Shown here one piece after another: positions 22,701 to 33,672 of a DNA stretch of 64,000 nt. Position 1 is the first letter of the stretch; each line of letters begins with the position of its first letter. A program made the position numbers and the translations under genes. Source of the DNA: Deinandra increscens subsp. villosa (lineage: Eukaryota > Streptophyta > Magnoliopsida > Asterales > Asteraceae); assembly GCA_039602395.1 (NCBI GenBank), contig JBCNJP010000003.1:30341810-30405809 (forward strand). Direction: 5' to 3'. Under the pieces are notes generated by a model. The model was given only the letters and a program-made list of their open reading frames with translations. It ran no database searches and was not told the DNA's origin.

Positions 22701-22804
22701 AGGCGAAACCGTTCACGAATATCTGCGTCGGGATCAGAAAGTGGTGACAACTCAGGAGGGCCTCGTGAACGGGTGTGTGGCATAAAATGAGGAAACTGAC
22801 TCAA
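19751..22804 (-). CDS. gag: Athila-like gag-protease polyprotein, intact, no RT
   Basis: An uninterrupted 1,017-residue ORF. It starts MSQFPHFMPHTRSRG; copy B conserves MPHTRS, so the real start could also be the inner methionine. Parts in order: gag domain at about 115-290 (WLETLPPNSIATWDDL, FLKKYHPPAK, FYNGLPYSVQ), a knuckle CELCRGAHDTRDC near 340 with one residue fewer than the usual spacing, a Gln/Gly-rich linker, a block ending MPKYAKFLKDMLTNKKKLE, and an aspartic protease near 670 with ALADLGASINVMPYSVF, where the D-[TS]-G triad reads D-L-G. An acidic tail of about 200 residues follows, then a stop. RT would normally follow the protease. The product would be particle protein and protease only. 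Confidence 0.93.
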   Translation of the reverse strand: MSQFPHFMPHTRSRGPPELSPLSDPDADIRERFRLLRTELEAFIISTAQSKPSSSTQTTRDTKPIPFPDLSSMAARRTVHEQASAGVTEARFAIAQPAIANTANWQVPSHVINALTHSIQFHGREDEDAPTHISRFIRICNTFGLTGVVNEIIYLRLFPFSLTSRAAEWLETLPPNSIATWDDLTAKFLKKYHPPAKASRTREEIHSFKMDPDEPYSVAYERFNTLLSRCPQHGLTDWAIIEKFYNGLPYSVQKDFNISAGGHMMEKLTVDECKSLFESFALAEQQAPGGRRATLAPTRSLAPSTSTRGVNHIGSETMSPRELENIYKTLEEIKLHIKAKCELCRGAHDTRDCPLAPAEQVDYIGNRNQFGNSFQSGWRSGQNSGWREGGNPPGFQPRYNQSGGGTEGPTMKELTELVMNQTQILQQMNARDEATQKKLAEHDTLLRNQQASFLDLQRSVGDIAKQLKELNSRGGQFSGSTYKNPNANVNAITTRSGRVVESPSPAVVDEEPVDEEIELETPGGRMHESVTPASTAPNVEAEVVREKPLKWEAVKEKKRVRFAPRPITADDLKQVPYPERLVQQKNAREYGQFLELLKQLRVTLPFTDVIKQMPKYAKFLKDMLTNKKKLESFSDVTLDANCSAVVQNKLPEKLTDPGTFTIPCSFGDSSVTCALADLGASINVMPYSVFMHLGLGELEPTRMTISLADRSVVRPKGIVENVLVQIDKFLFPIDFVVVDCAYDASCPLILGRPFLRTARALVDVFAGTITLRVDQESVVFEVGRREDRGTESVCLIGTFMSFIDLVVVGNRLDDDEFGEDEEFEEYECGEDTGGLVELVDKNEIFDPLEEPDEVVEKVGEVVEDEVVMVDKCGEDLGGLEILCDKNESFDPLGEPERLVSVDSEMVVDEVNRKATFGDLGILNDEVEFRPSVGRLYVIVATHDPELSFLSECRFFSGRYKHWKVRKLLRVVKFSALWGRKLARGCSNRNRVETGSLVVKDVKSKPPDGLGGFGSVLC

Positions 22805-22941
22805 AGAGAAAGTAAAAGGAAAAAAATAAACCTAAAAATCTAGACTCAAAAACGGAAATCCTAAGACTCTAGACACGGAAAAACCAAAAAGACTCAAAAT
22901 TTCCTAACGACGACCTAAGTTAATCTTGCTATTGCCAAGTG

Positions 22942-22959
22942 TCCCTGGCAACGGCGCCA
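22942..22959 (-). promoter_or_regulatory. primer-binding site, tRNA-Asp, copy A
   Basis: The minus strand reads TGGCGCCGTTGCCAGGGA, one mismatch from the complement of the plant tRNA-Asp 3' end, six bases inside the 5' LTR. Confidence 0.92.
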
Positions 22960-22965
22960 AAAACT

Positions 22966-24586
22966 TGATGTGCTCGGAACGTACCTAACGATGCTATTAA
23001 AACCTAGACCTAAACCTAGACCTAGACACACCTAAATTTTACCGAAAACCCTAAAACTGAACCGAACCCTAAGGCAAGTGTACCTGTCGGATTATAGTAA
23101 AGCTAAGGAAGACCGGGAATATCGAACCCTAAGGACACTCTAAAGACAAAGACTTAACCTAGACCTAGAAATTGGAAATAATGAGTAAATTTGGGTTTTT
23201 GATTGAGATTTGATTTAACTAAATTTAACTAAATACGCAACTAACGAACGGACAGCAGGAAACCTAAGAACAACCTTCAGAACAGAGAAAGATACCACCT
23301 AGACTCAGAATCCTAATCACTAATGACAACTTCATTCGGCTATGACTAATCTGATGGTGGCTAGTTCACCTTTTAAGTCCTTCCTAGCAGGCAATCCTAA
23401 CGCTCGAACAGGAGTTCACCTTTCGGGTACATCCAACCTCAACTAAACCTAGCCACCCTCGAAACAATCTAAGGCACCCTAAGCTAGCAGGAGCTACCAT
23501 GAATGACTATGACAAACAAGATTTAGCAAGCTACCTAATTTCCTAGGGCATCCCTCTTCCGATGGCGATGTGATCCTATTCCACTAAGCAACCCAACTAA
23601 CCTACCTAATTATCACCTTCCGGTTTGTCTAATTAGGGCAGCAAATTGCAATCAAGTAAATAAACATTAACCAACGCAATAGTTCAAGACGTCTCCTAAA
23701 CTACTCTATCGCAACCAACCCTAAAGCTAGCTACTTTAGACAAATTACCTAGACCGAAAGACATTCGAAGGCAAAAAGTGCATTAATCAACAATTATAAA
23801 TCCAATCACAATTCACATATGCATATAATCACAGCAACCATGGAATTTAATAGAAAAGCTCATCAATCAATTAGTCAAAAACCGAATAAAATCATCAATA
23901 GATCAAAATCATCATACGAGTCTAGGTGGCTCTAAAAGCTTAGCCAACAATCATGTCTACTACAGAAATCATCATAAAAATCACAGCTTTAAATCCAAAC
24001 ATGATCAAAACTAAGAATTCAATGAAAATAAAGGAACCCGTTATTGATTTGGGGATGAAGAATTGGTCCACCGTTGAATTCCCTTTGATTCCTAGCTCTT
24101 CTCTGCTCCTCAAATCGTCTCTGAGTCGCCCTCTGCCGTCTGGAAGTCGTGAATTACGAATGCAAACCCTTAAAGTCTAATTTATATCGAGTAAGCAATC
24201 TTTCCGGATTATTAGGCAGCAAGCGTATCGCTTGCTGCTGTCTTCCCTTCACGCGATACGCATGGAGCTCAATATGCGACAAAATAGTCGGTCAAACCGA
24301 CTTATGACTCTGTTGACTTTCCTTCTTCGCGCGTATCGCCTACAAACTCTCACACCCCAGGCGATACGCCTGGGGACCTTTCTTCAGATTTCTTCTTCAA
24401 AGTTTATCATTTTCATACTAGGCCTCGGGATTCTACCAATCACCTGCAAAACTTGCATAAAAACATAAACAAGACTAAAAGACACAAACTTAACTAAAAA
24501 CAGATAAAACCAAAGAAAACCAACTCAAACTTGACTCAAACACATAACAAAAGATAATGAAAAGGGGATGTGTTTGCAACACATCA
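22966..24586 (-). repeat. 5' LTR of copy A
   Basis: 1,621 bp, the same length as 16428-18048 and nearly identical to it. It ends CACATCA and is followed by GAAAG. The motif pairs are at 24223/24253 and 24331/24361. Confidence 0.96.
24223..24369. repeat. two 30-bp-spaced inverted motif pairs (5' LTR, copy A)
   Basis: Same two pairs as at 17685-17831, again exactly 30 bp between starts. Confidence 0.9.
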
Positions 24587-24744
24587 GAAAGATATGTATT
24601 CGCAAAGTTCATACCGACGAAAACGTCGCCGATCCACTCACGAAGCTCCTAGAACACGTCGCACCCACGAAGCTCCTAGAATGCCCAAAGCATGAGGTTC
24701 ATGTTTGTGCCATGGGACTTCGACATTCTAGTGATTGGATATGA
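24587..24744 (+). pseudogene. pol: copia RNase H C-terminus
   Basis: After the second GAAAG the copia polyprotein resumes with a shifted, decayed RKVHTDENV-like segment, then DPLTKLLEH and HVCAMGLRHSSDWI, the usual C-terminal signature of copia pol, ending with TGA at 24742-24744. A short in-frame duplication repeats ACGAAGCTCCTAGAA. Confidence 0.85.
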
Positions 24745-25232
24745 TTTATGTTTTGTATTTGGATATCGGAACAATTGTTATTTTGACACTTTTATATGAA
24801 TGTGGGATTTCATTTAAAATTGTGTAGTGTTCCATTTTTGCATGTTTAAATCCGTGAATAAATTACTTGTTCTAAATGTCCGTAGTCGATCATATTTGTG
24901 GGAACAAATATGAAGGTAACACTATTATGAACTTGGATTGGTGGATATTCATAAGGTATGAATATGGAGCAATGGGTTTCTACCAAAGTTCATAGATATT
25001 TGTGGGAGACAAATATTGGACGACCCGCTCTCAAGACTTACCCCATGGAATCTTAATTGATTGATCATAAGTAAGCTTGAGTAAAGGAGAATATCTTAAT
25101 TTCAAGTGGTGACTTGAAGGAGATGATGTTATTGAATGGCACTAAGTCATACGTATTAGGGGTAACAAACCGTTTTTAGGCGGTATTTATTGCTTGCATC
25201 AATCTTCTATGAATCTTGTGCAAGTGGGAGAT
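24745..25232 (+). other. copia 3' untranslated region and PPT
   Basis: AT-rich and noncoding. It ends with the typical copia PPT AAGTGGGAGAT (25222-25232) against the 3' LTR. Confidence 0.85.
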
Positions 25233-26202
25233 TGTTGGACTCGGTCTGCCCAAGACACATACTAGATTGATGTGGCTAATACGTTATGATCCAAGACGGG
25301 TCATACCCAATAACGAGCTAGACAAACACCCAATGGATATTTATTTAGATATGATCAATTAAATAAATGTCACTTATAGGAGATAATTAGAAATCGGTTT
25401 CTAATTAATCGAACTTGTGTGAAATCATATGGATGATTTAAATTAGAGAAGTATGGCAACAATATTATTTAATTGGTTAAATAAATTGTTACATGAAACA
25501 TATTTATATGTTACACCATATTTGTACATGTAACATGTTACATGGGTCAAGTGAAGCATGACCAAATGAATGTGGACAATGGAATGGACTAGATGCATGG
25601 GAGGGAACTTCAAAAGGTTTGAAAAACTTTCCCCCCCCCCCCTCTCTCTCCTCTTGCACGTTCACCCACCTCCCATTAAGTGGGTGGTTGTGCTTTTTAT
25701 TTAAACAAGGCATGCAACCTTGTTTAAGGGACTAGTCATTAATTACTTGCTTCTCCAATACTCAAGTTCCTCTCTCTCTCTCTCTCTCCATCCGTTTTTC
25801 CTTAAAAGAAATCAGCCCCAAGGGTGAAAAAGGGTGTGGAATTCGGATTCAAGCAAGGAGATAAAGAGTGTTCATCTTCACCAAATCCTAGCAACAAAGG
25901 TGTTTGTTGTTCGAGCTCGTGGGTATCATCACTTGAGGCTTTCAAGTTAGAAAGCAAGCCGGTTCATTCACATCATCTTCTTCATAATCTTGAGCTTGGA
26001 AGAAGGTAAATCTAAAACCCCCTATGGTTGTTTTTAGTTTTGATAGCATGCATACATATTTGGATCCTTGGTTTTGGGTTTTGTAATCAAGTGTTAAAAT
26101 CGGTTTTAACATCAACTAATCAAACCATGGTCTTGATTTTTCCGCTGCGTTTTACATTTTAAGGAGTTAAAATGGCTTTGATAAAGTTTTTAAAACCCAA
26201 CA
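25233..26202 (+). repeat. 3' LTR of the host copia element
   Basis: A 970-bp LTR from TGTTGGACTC to AAACCCAACA, with matching termini. It contains a C run with (CT)n at about 25629-25650 and a (CT)n run at about 25769-25790. The sequence after it (AGTCG) would be the right target-site copy; the left copy is outside the window. Confidence 0.9.
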
Positions 26203-29158
26203 AGTCGACCAGTGATTATCCAGATCGTATCACGTTCGCCTGATGTTCGAGGTAGTTTGGTGCTATAGTCTATAGATGTTTGTTTCCACTTCACATAGGG
26301 ATTTCTGGTTGTAGTAATAGTCTGGGTATCTACTGATGTAGGATCTTAACCATAGAACAAGTCAAGCGCTTGTTCACATAGGTTTCACATTTCGGCTTTC
26401 ATTTGGATCACCAGTCGAGTGCTTTTAGAGGTTTGTATCGCGTGCCCGAACTAGAATGACAGATTCTCGAGAACTACATATTTTTTTCTTATCCACACTC
26501 ATAGATTTCCGTACCACGGGACCCATACATCCGTAAGTTTCATCTAGTTTGACCTCAAGAGTTTCTCGTTTCCTCGTAGAGATCTCATCCCTACATTAGT
26601 TTCTCATAGCGTCTCGAAACTAGCCTTCCTGAGTTGCTCTGGTAGCCCAGTGTGTATAGTAAGTTGAAATGCTCGATCTCAGTTTAGTTTAGGAGTTTTC
26701 TTTCCGCTCAGGAAACCAGCTACAATGCTAGCCTTGCCCGAATGATGATTAGGGCTAGTTCTTGATCTGACGCTCAGTCCCGCTTCCAAAGCACCATTAG
26801 TAGCTTATATATAGGGTGTACCGCAGCCAACCCACCATACCTTTGGTATTCCAGAAGCGTACTAGTCGCCTACCAAAACCGACCTCCCTCTTGTTACTAG
26901 TCGTTACAAGATATCGTTCTAACCCATACCATTGTACCTAGCATCCACAAGCACGTTATGCTCCCAAAAATCTTGTAATATTTGCGGGCGGTGTGTTTGG
27001 TACCATACAGATAATGTCTCTAGGCCTTTGATATGAACGCCATTTCACCCAATCCCAAGCCATAGGTGGTGTAATCCTACTCGTGCATCATCAGTTGACG
27101 TGTGGCATAGGTGATGACCTTCTCGCGTTGTATCAACGTACAATCGAGACCTTGCTTGGAGGTAGTCAATATGTCATGAAGTCTTTGTTTCCCTCGGGTA
27201 AGGTAAAATTAGTGCACCGTTAAGCTTCTATTTCAGCATTTTTGAGAGGTCGTGTCGTGGTTGTCACCCCAGTGTATACTGTACCTTTGTGGTCTAGGGA
27301 GTAGGGAGTTGATTAGTCGTAGGGGTTCCACACAATAAAACGTCAATAGCAACCTACCAAACTATAAAACTGTCGTCACCTCTGTTGGTGTTGTTGGAGC
27401 TGGTCGATCCTCGATGGCCTCCCTTTCGAGGGGCGATAGGTTCAGACGTAGACGTTCTCCATGACCTTCTTCGGTTTGGAGTGACAACGATATCAATAAT
27501 AATATGATGTCAATTTGATCAAAGTAGGGCTTACCCACATGGTTTACGAGATCCATGAACGTTGCGGGTGTGCTAGTGCATATGACTAAAACTCGTAATT
27601 GCCATACTTGGTTGCTAAACACAGTTTCCGGGGTATCTTCCTCCCGGACTCTCATAGCTAATGGCAACCTGATCTTAAATTAGTCTCAGAACAGTAACTC
27701 AATTCTTATCGCTTGTCAAATAAATCATGAGTGCGAAGTAGAGAATTAACGATTCTTGGCATTAGCCTTGTTCGTTTCGCGAACATCGTTGCACATTCAG
27801 AAAGTCCTGTACTTCTTCTTAACAAAAGAACTAGAGCTCCCCACGACGATAAGCTTGACTTAATAAATCATTTATCTAGCTACTCATGAAGCTTGGTGTA
27901 TAATAATGTAGTGTTCTTTTTTTTTGTGAGTTGGTATGGTGCTTGGGTAGTAGACGCTGCCCCGGATGTGTGGTCAATCCGATATTCGTCATGATAATGA
28001 GATGGAATATCATGTAGGTCTTTGGTAAAATACTTTTTGATGGTTATGAATGACCGGAAAATCTCGCTCTTCCTTTCTAACTTGAACTTCTCATCAATAT
28101 GAGATAGAATAGCGATTTGATCCCTCCGTAGACACCTTTGTATCCTTCAATGTGGTATGTTGCTTACGATAGACCCATTCCTCTGCCTTTGAACTTGGTA
28201 GGATTTTCCCAATAGGTAGGGGAATGCAGAGAATTCTTCACCTGATAAAGAGTCTCGGCTCGACGCTTGGACAACTATTCCATTCCGACAAATACCGTTG
28301 GATCTACTTAGAGTGATTAGCACATGGGCATGTTGGTTCCAGTTACATTTCCTCACAACATTTCTTGTTTCCACTCAATTCTTCCATTTGTTAATTCCAG
28401 TTTATGCCTAGCCCTTATTGAGGTTTGGATGTCTTGCATCACCTACAAAATACTAACGAAGCTTAAATCCTTCATGGGGATTGCCTGAACCACACACAAA
28501 TGCATAGTCATTTGTTCCATGGGCACTTTCTCATAAGGTTCTCCTCTTTTTCTTAAACATCCAGTAATGGCTTTAGTAGGCTTGAGCTGGTTATTTTGAA
28601 CTTTAATCCCTGCAATCTCTAGTCATGCGGCTCATCCTTCCGCAGCTCTGGAAATAATGCTTGCTACTCACGCTGATGTGTTGGTAGTTACACTCGTTAC
28701 ACTTTAGGGTAGCTTCCAGTGCACCCGTCTCGGTCCTAACTATTTGGTCTTGAATGTTTTGCTTTCTGAAGTAGTTACTTTTTGAGTTACTAAGCTTGTT
28801 CCGTTGTTGCCATACTTTGGCATATGAAACTCGATTCTATAATATTTGCAACTTGTGTCATCCCACTTTCTCTTGTCTCCTTCCAAGGTAGTGTGTTTCT
28901 ACGTGTAGTCCCAACATTTATACTTGGATATCCCACTAGATGAGGGCGGGTCCCTCAAATGTTCCCATCACTAGTTGACTCAGTTGTCCAGGGAAATTAC
29001 ACGTTTCAAATCAAATGTCGATTTTTGTATTCTGATTATATCATAGTGATCTAGCCACTCCTTGGGTTTCGTAAATGCATTAGGCTTACAGCCCTAAAAT
29101 TTTTTGAAAATATAGGTTCTTGACTCCTTGTCCCTGCCCTTGGGCATGAGCTGATAAT
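26203..29158 (-). pseudogene. old gypsy gag-pol relic
   Basis: A heavily eroded minus-strand copy of the same type of gypsy polyprotein as 6216-10909, with frameshifts and stops throughout. Recognisable blocks run from C- to N-terminal with increasing coordinate: integrase zinc region near 26350-26480, RNase H near 26990-27220 (ACCATACAGATAATGTCTC resembles the intact element), RT near 27360-27900 (residues MRVREEDTPETVF and FMDLVNHVGKPYFDQ), protease and knuckle remnants near 28140-28800, and a gag start near 29050-29150 (GCKPNAF). No part is functional. The host copia element appears to have inserted into it, since copia ends at 26202 in the middle of the pol region. Confidence 0.8.
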
Positions 29159-29708
29159 GTTTTCATTGAGTATTGATTGTTCAATGTTGTCTGTTGGGTT
29201 GTAGTCATGTTAGTGTTAGTACCACCATGATCTCTTCCTCAGTTCCTCTTTATTTTCCTCAGCGTGAAGTGTTTCGGTTGTCGTACACACGACAACGACG
29301 GCTATCTTGTCCACGTTCCTGTTGTTATGTTTCTGGCTTTTTCGTTGCGACCACTCGGGCCACAGTGTACTTAATTTTGATGTTGTGTGTGAACAATTGC
29401 TCTTCAGCTCTGTGTAAAAATTATTGTGGTTTAGGTCAACTGCTTTGATGTTGGGTATAAGCCTACTCATAAGGTTGGGAAGATTCCCTTCGATCTCCAG
29501 TAAGCTCATGGTCCTTCTAGTTGTGTTACGTATGTCTCGTAGTTCGAGGTCCACCTGACCCGCACACGCTGGTTGAACCTGTTACGTGATTTTGCTCCTC
29601 CTGAACGTCCGTGTTGTTAGTCTATCTTATTCGCCGTACCCTCAGTTCAGACGTTAATGGGCTAGCAGTTCTCTTACCCACTCTGGATGATGTAGGGGAT
29701 GTTGACAT
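29159..29708 (-). pseudogene. relic of the accessory ORF ahead of gag
   Basis: This lies between the primer site and gag of the old gypsy element, the same position as the ORF at 11154-11894. From 29708 the minus strand reads MSTSPTSSRVGKR and then SELRVRRI, resembling the N-terminal PSVTSRRVTSG ... HGVRRI of the intact ORF. The rest is interrupted by stops, with a helix-like piece at 29216-29554. The similarity was judged by eye. Confidence 0.45.
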
Positions 29709-29713
29709 GTTCG

Positions 29714-29715
<2 letters not shown>

Positions 29716-29767
<52 letters not shown>

Positions 29768-29768
29768 A
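29716..29768. repeat. (TA)n(TG)n microsatellite
   Basis: A compound dinucleotide run in the leader of the old gypsy element. Confidence 0.95.
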
Positions 29769-29891
29769 TACAAGTATGTATATGTAATGAAATGCTAGAC
29801 GAACAAAAACATGTGTGTGCGTATGTGTATGACTAATGCAACTCTAAGGCTATAGTTGGCCTACATGCAACACCTAGTTCACTATAACCAA

Positions 29892-29905
29892 TGGCTCTGA
29901 TACCA
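29892..29905 (-). promoter_or_regulatory. primer-binding site, tRNA-iMet, old gypsy
   Basis: The minus strand reads TGGTATCAGAGCCA, three bases inside an LTR that starts at 29909; identical to the site at 12047-12060. Confidence 0.93.
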
Positions 29906-30189
29906 ATCTGTCACACCCTCAAAATCCACCTGCGGAGTATAACCGCGAGGCGTGTGACAAACCAGGACCTGAGTCATTAGCCATACTAAACCATGCAAGA
30001 AAACGCCTTTCAATACATGCGGAAGCGTATATAAAGATAAGTAACCATATTGCGTAAACACATGTGCCTAAACCATAATGAAAAGAAATAACCCAAAAAT
30101 GTATTAAATCGAATTTCAAACCCAGATGAGATGCATACGTCCTAATCGTGTTCCGTAACTAGATACCTGAGAAGACATGCTAAAATGTG

Positions 30190-30265
30190 TCAACAAAAAT
30201 GTACGTTCAAGAGTTTAAACAAAATGTACGTTCAAAGGTTTAAACAAAATGTATGTTCAATAGTT
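30190..30265. repeat. short tandem repeat, about 30-bp unit
   Basis: Three copies of ATGTACGTTCAAGAGTTTAA-like units. Nearby, 30840-30915 holds a second pair: TCGTATTCACATAATCAG occurs twice about 48 bp apart. Confidence 0.8.
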
Positions 30266-31341
30266 TGTAGAAATGTAATCACAGTTATGTCGTTAGCTAG
30301 CTAGGCTGTGTTTCAATACCACTATGCGTTCGCAACCGAAGTGTGACTGTTTGTGTTTGTTGCCTTTTCGCCTTGTCTAACACGAACAAGGGTGTTGATT
30401 AGGACAAATATTACACCCGTTTGACCTCCAACAAAGTTAGAGCGACTAACTCGGGCGGGGTTTGTCAGACCCAGTAGTACTACTCAATACATGCTCGCTA
30501 TAATCCATATATTAACGGTCTGATATGTTAAGGACTTTTTAAGTGTGTTATGTAAGCACATCAGTGGAAACAGAGTATAACTGAATTACCAGATCTCAAT
30601 GTTTATACGTATGTTTGTATGTATGTTTGTAAGCATGTTTGTATGTATGTTTGTAATCATGTTTTCTCCCCCAAATGAGATACTTAAAAGCGGGGCAGTG
30701 AACTCACCTTTGGGTGCACAGCAAGATAAACCTCCTAATCCGGTGAATCCTTAACAATCACCTAATGAGCACATAACCATAAGTGTGTGTCTAAGATACT
30801 AACGACGCAACCTAGACGACAGTGTTTGACCAATATGCCAATCGTATTCACATAATCAGAAAAATTAACCGTCAAGATTGTTTACTTCAATCGTATTCAC
30901 ATAATCAGAAAAATTGTTTATTGTACATTGTTAGATCCCAAAAGTACAAATGGTAAAATATATAGATTATTTATATATTTTGCACATTTGAAAAAAAATA
31001 TAAATTTATATCTTATTCAAGATGATAAAAAATATCGATAAGTAAATTCACTAAAACAAGTGAAAGATTCCAATTAGCTATTGGGCCAAAACAATTTATG
31101 CACATACATTCACAAACATGTGTACGTATGACGGGTTTGTAAACAACTTTTAACGAACGAGTAAACAGATTGAAACATTAAAAATAAAAAATTTTAAAAA
31201 CTCCACATAACGAGATTTGATTTAAAAAGAAAACATGTTTGACGGTTACGAGACTTGGAACACGATTGGGATGGATCCGGGATCAAATTTATAGCTATAG
31301 GAAGTAAAGAAAACAACTAGAAAATAATTTAAAAACTTTTG

Positions 31342-31560
31342 GAGACCATAAGAGTAGAACATGTGACCTCAAGGGCTTCAACCTAAGCACCAACCGCTGG
31401 GACATAAATTGTTATTGTTTTAAAATCAGTTTGGGAGGATTTTGTGTAACAGGCTAGAGAAAATCTGAAAACAGTTAATAAAACTGGAGAAAAGAGGCAG
31501 CAGAGTATCGAACCTGCGACCTCAAGGTTAACGCGCAACAACTTTACCACCCGGACACCC
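31342..31560 (-). repeat. two tRNA-like modules in the old LTR
   Basis: The minus strand carries units at about 31497-31560 (GGGTGTCCGGGTGGTAAAG ... GCAGGTTCGATACTC) and about 31342-31404 (CAGCGGTTGGTGCTTAGG ... a decayed box B). They sit where the arrays lie in the younger LTRs, but only two units are visible and the sequences differ. Confidence 0.6.
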
Positions 31561-31804
31561 ACTTGTTTGATTTTTAAAAAACAAAAAAACACATATATCA
31601 TGTAAAAGCCGGGGTGTCATCTTCTTCGCTCATGAACCCTAAACATCAGACCTCCATGGATGCTCAAAAAAACTTAACAGAAGCCTCGAGCAGTGAACTA
31701 GGATCGCTACGAATCGATTACAAAGAAGTATTAGGATTACTTTAGTGTGAAAACGAACCAAAACTCAAAGATGATAGTGACGATGTTGTTTCGCGTTTGG
31801 TGAC

Positions 31805-33672
31805 TGTCACACCCAACCGATGGCAGAATACGTCGGGGCGCGAAGATTGTCCAGAAGCTCACAACATAAAACATAATCTAAGTTTGAGAGTTCATTATTT
31901 AATTTGGTATCTCTAAAGCCGATGCTATCCTATGGTGATGATATCCACGTCAAACTGCATTACCTGCAACATGTTATAAATAAAGTCAACTAAATAGTTG
32001 GTGAGAATTCATAGGTTTAGTGATAACGTTCAAAAGTATGCGTACAAGTTTAAATAAAATATAAATGATAAAAATGATTAATGATAAAAATGATAAGTTA
32101 ACGTAATCCAACCCTTGACAATTAGGCTTCCAATCACAAGGCGCCACGTGCAAGGCAGGCCAAGTGGGCTTGTTAGGCCAATAGATCTATTATCGTAACC
32201 TCGGCATGTTTAATGCTAATAATTACGTTCATCGTTCAATCGTTCATCGTTCCATCATTCAATCATTCAATCGTTCATCGTTCATCGTTCATCGTTCAAC
32301 CAACCAATCAAAACAATCATACAAGTTTCAAGTAATCATCGAACATAGAATACGCATGTAAAAATAGAATTTGATAAAATGATACATGTTGCACCCCAAA
32401 AAAATTTAAGTAAAAAGGGGCTATGAAAACTCACATGATAGCTAAAGCATCGAGAGTAAAACAGAAGAATAGCGGCGCGAATCAAACCCGGAGATCACCT
32501 TTATGATCGAACGTGATGGAGAAAATACCGACAAAAGATAAATAACTAAATAAATATTCGAACGAATAAAACGTGCGACTAGCCATGACACGACGGACTC
32601 GATCGGATACGCGACTCTTTGGTGGAGTATTTAAGTAATAATATGAGAATATAAATAATCAAGTGTTCAAACTTATATCTAGGTCAAACGTTAAGCAAAT
32701 AATTATTTATTTAACCATAAAACGTTACGACGTCTCAAACCTTGATTATTTTCCATAAAATCAACCGAACCAAATTTAGTCTTCAAAAATTAATTTGGGG
32801 TTGAACTTATATATATATATTTACCAAATTAAATTTTAAGACATAACTCAAATGCTAACTCCATTATTTACTCAAAATGATTTATTTTTAAATCCCAAAA
32901 ATAATAGTTATTCTAATTAAAATAACTAAACATTCAAGATCTATTTTAGACATGGCCTAACCCTAGATCTAGGTTCAAATCATATTCTAATCAAGAATCA
33001 ATATACTAATGTAAGAACTTTCCATGGTCTAAATAGGATCTAGCATGAGAAATAAAGATAAACGCATAAAAATCGTATTTTTTACTTCATGAAGCCCTAG
33101 ATCTATAATCATAGTGATGATTCCTTCATCCCAAACCCTAGATCTACCATTGTATTGGTGTCCATGTCAAGATCCAAAAAGTTGATTAGGTAAAGCTTAG
33201 ATCCATGAAGATCCATGGAAGAAAATCAAGAAAAAGGTGGACTTTTTATCATAAAAACCATGTTTTTATCAAAAGAACCCTAGATCTACATGTTAAGATG
33301 AATCTACATGACAAATCATGTTTAAAAATAGGTTTTTTTCCAGCCATAACTTAGATCTATAAAGATCTAACAAGATCTCAACAAAAAGTGTGATAAAAAT
33401 CCATAAAATTTGATAAAAACCATTATTTTTGTTCAAAATCACTAGATCTAACCTTGGAATGAAAGATCTAGGTTTAAGAAGGCATAAAGGTTCGATCTTG
33501 ATGATGGGGGATAAAAGAATTTAGAAGATGAGGGTTTGGTTTGAGAAATCTAACCTTTTATACAAGAAACCGACTCGATTTAATGCTCAAAATCACCAAT
33601 CTTGGCTACAAAAACTTCAAGAAACTTGATATGAGATTGTTACAGCCGTTCTAGGGTTTTTAGAGTGATTAG
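31805..33672 (-). repeat. gypsy-type LTR fragment nested in the old LTR
   Basis: It starts TGTCACACCCAACCG after GTGAC and has the same LTR landmarks in reduced form (GGTGAGAATTCATAGG; CACCCC ... GGGGCTATGAAAACTCAC near 32392-32433). An ATCGTTC-type tandem repeat lies at about 32229-32300. Its right end is unclear; TTGTTACA at about 33646 is a candidate terminus. No ORF of note. Confidence 0.5.

Larger units (their letters stand above)
16428..24586 (-). mobile_element. gag-protease-only gypsy element, copy A (young)
   Basis: An 8,159-bp element on the minus strand with two 1,621-bp LTRs, a tRNA-Asp primer site, one long gag-protease ORF, a 1.7-kb noncoding 3' region, a PPT and GAAAG duplications. 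It has no RT, RNase H or integrase. The primer site and the Gag and protease sequences resemble Athila-type gypsy elements, so it is probably a non-autonomous derivative like the TR-GAG class known from other plants. Its LTRs look identical except for two bases (at 16452 and 17086 against their partners), so it inserted recently. Confidence 0.92.
1..26202 (+). mobile_element. Ty1/copia retrotransposon, partial, interrupted twice
   Basis: The pieces 1-2881, 15278-16427 and 24587-26202 are consecutive parts of one plus-strand Ty1/copia element. The order gag, zinc knuckle, protease, integrase, RT, RNase H, PPT and 3' LTR is complete once two insertions are set aside. The reading frame resumes correctly across each insertion, and each is flanked by a 5-bp duplication. 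The 5' LTR and primer site are not visible and must lie left of base 1. Frameshifts in gag, between integrase and RT, and in RNase H show that the element is dead. The element is sure; its clade within copia is not assigned. Confidence 0.93.
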
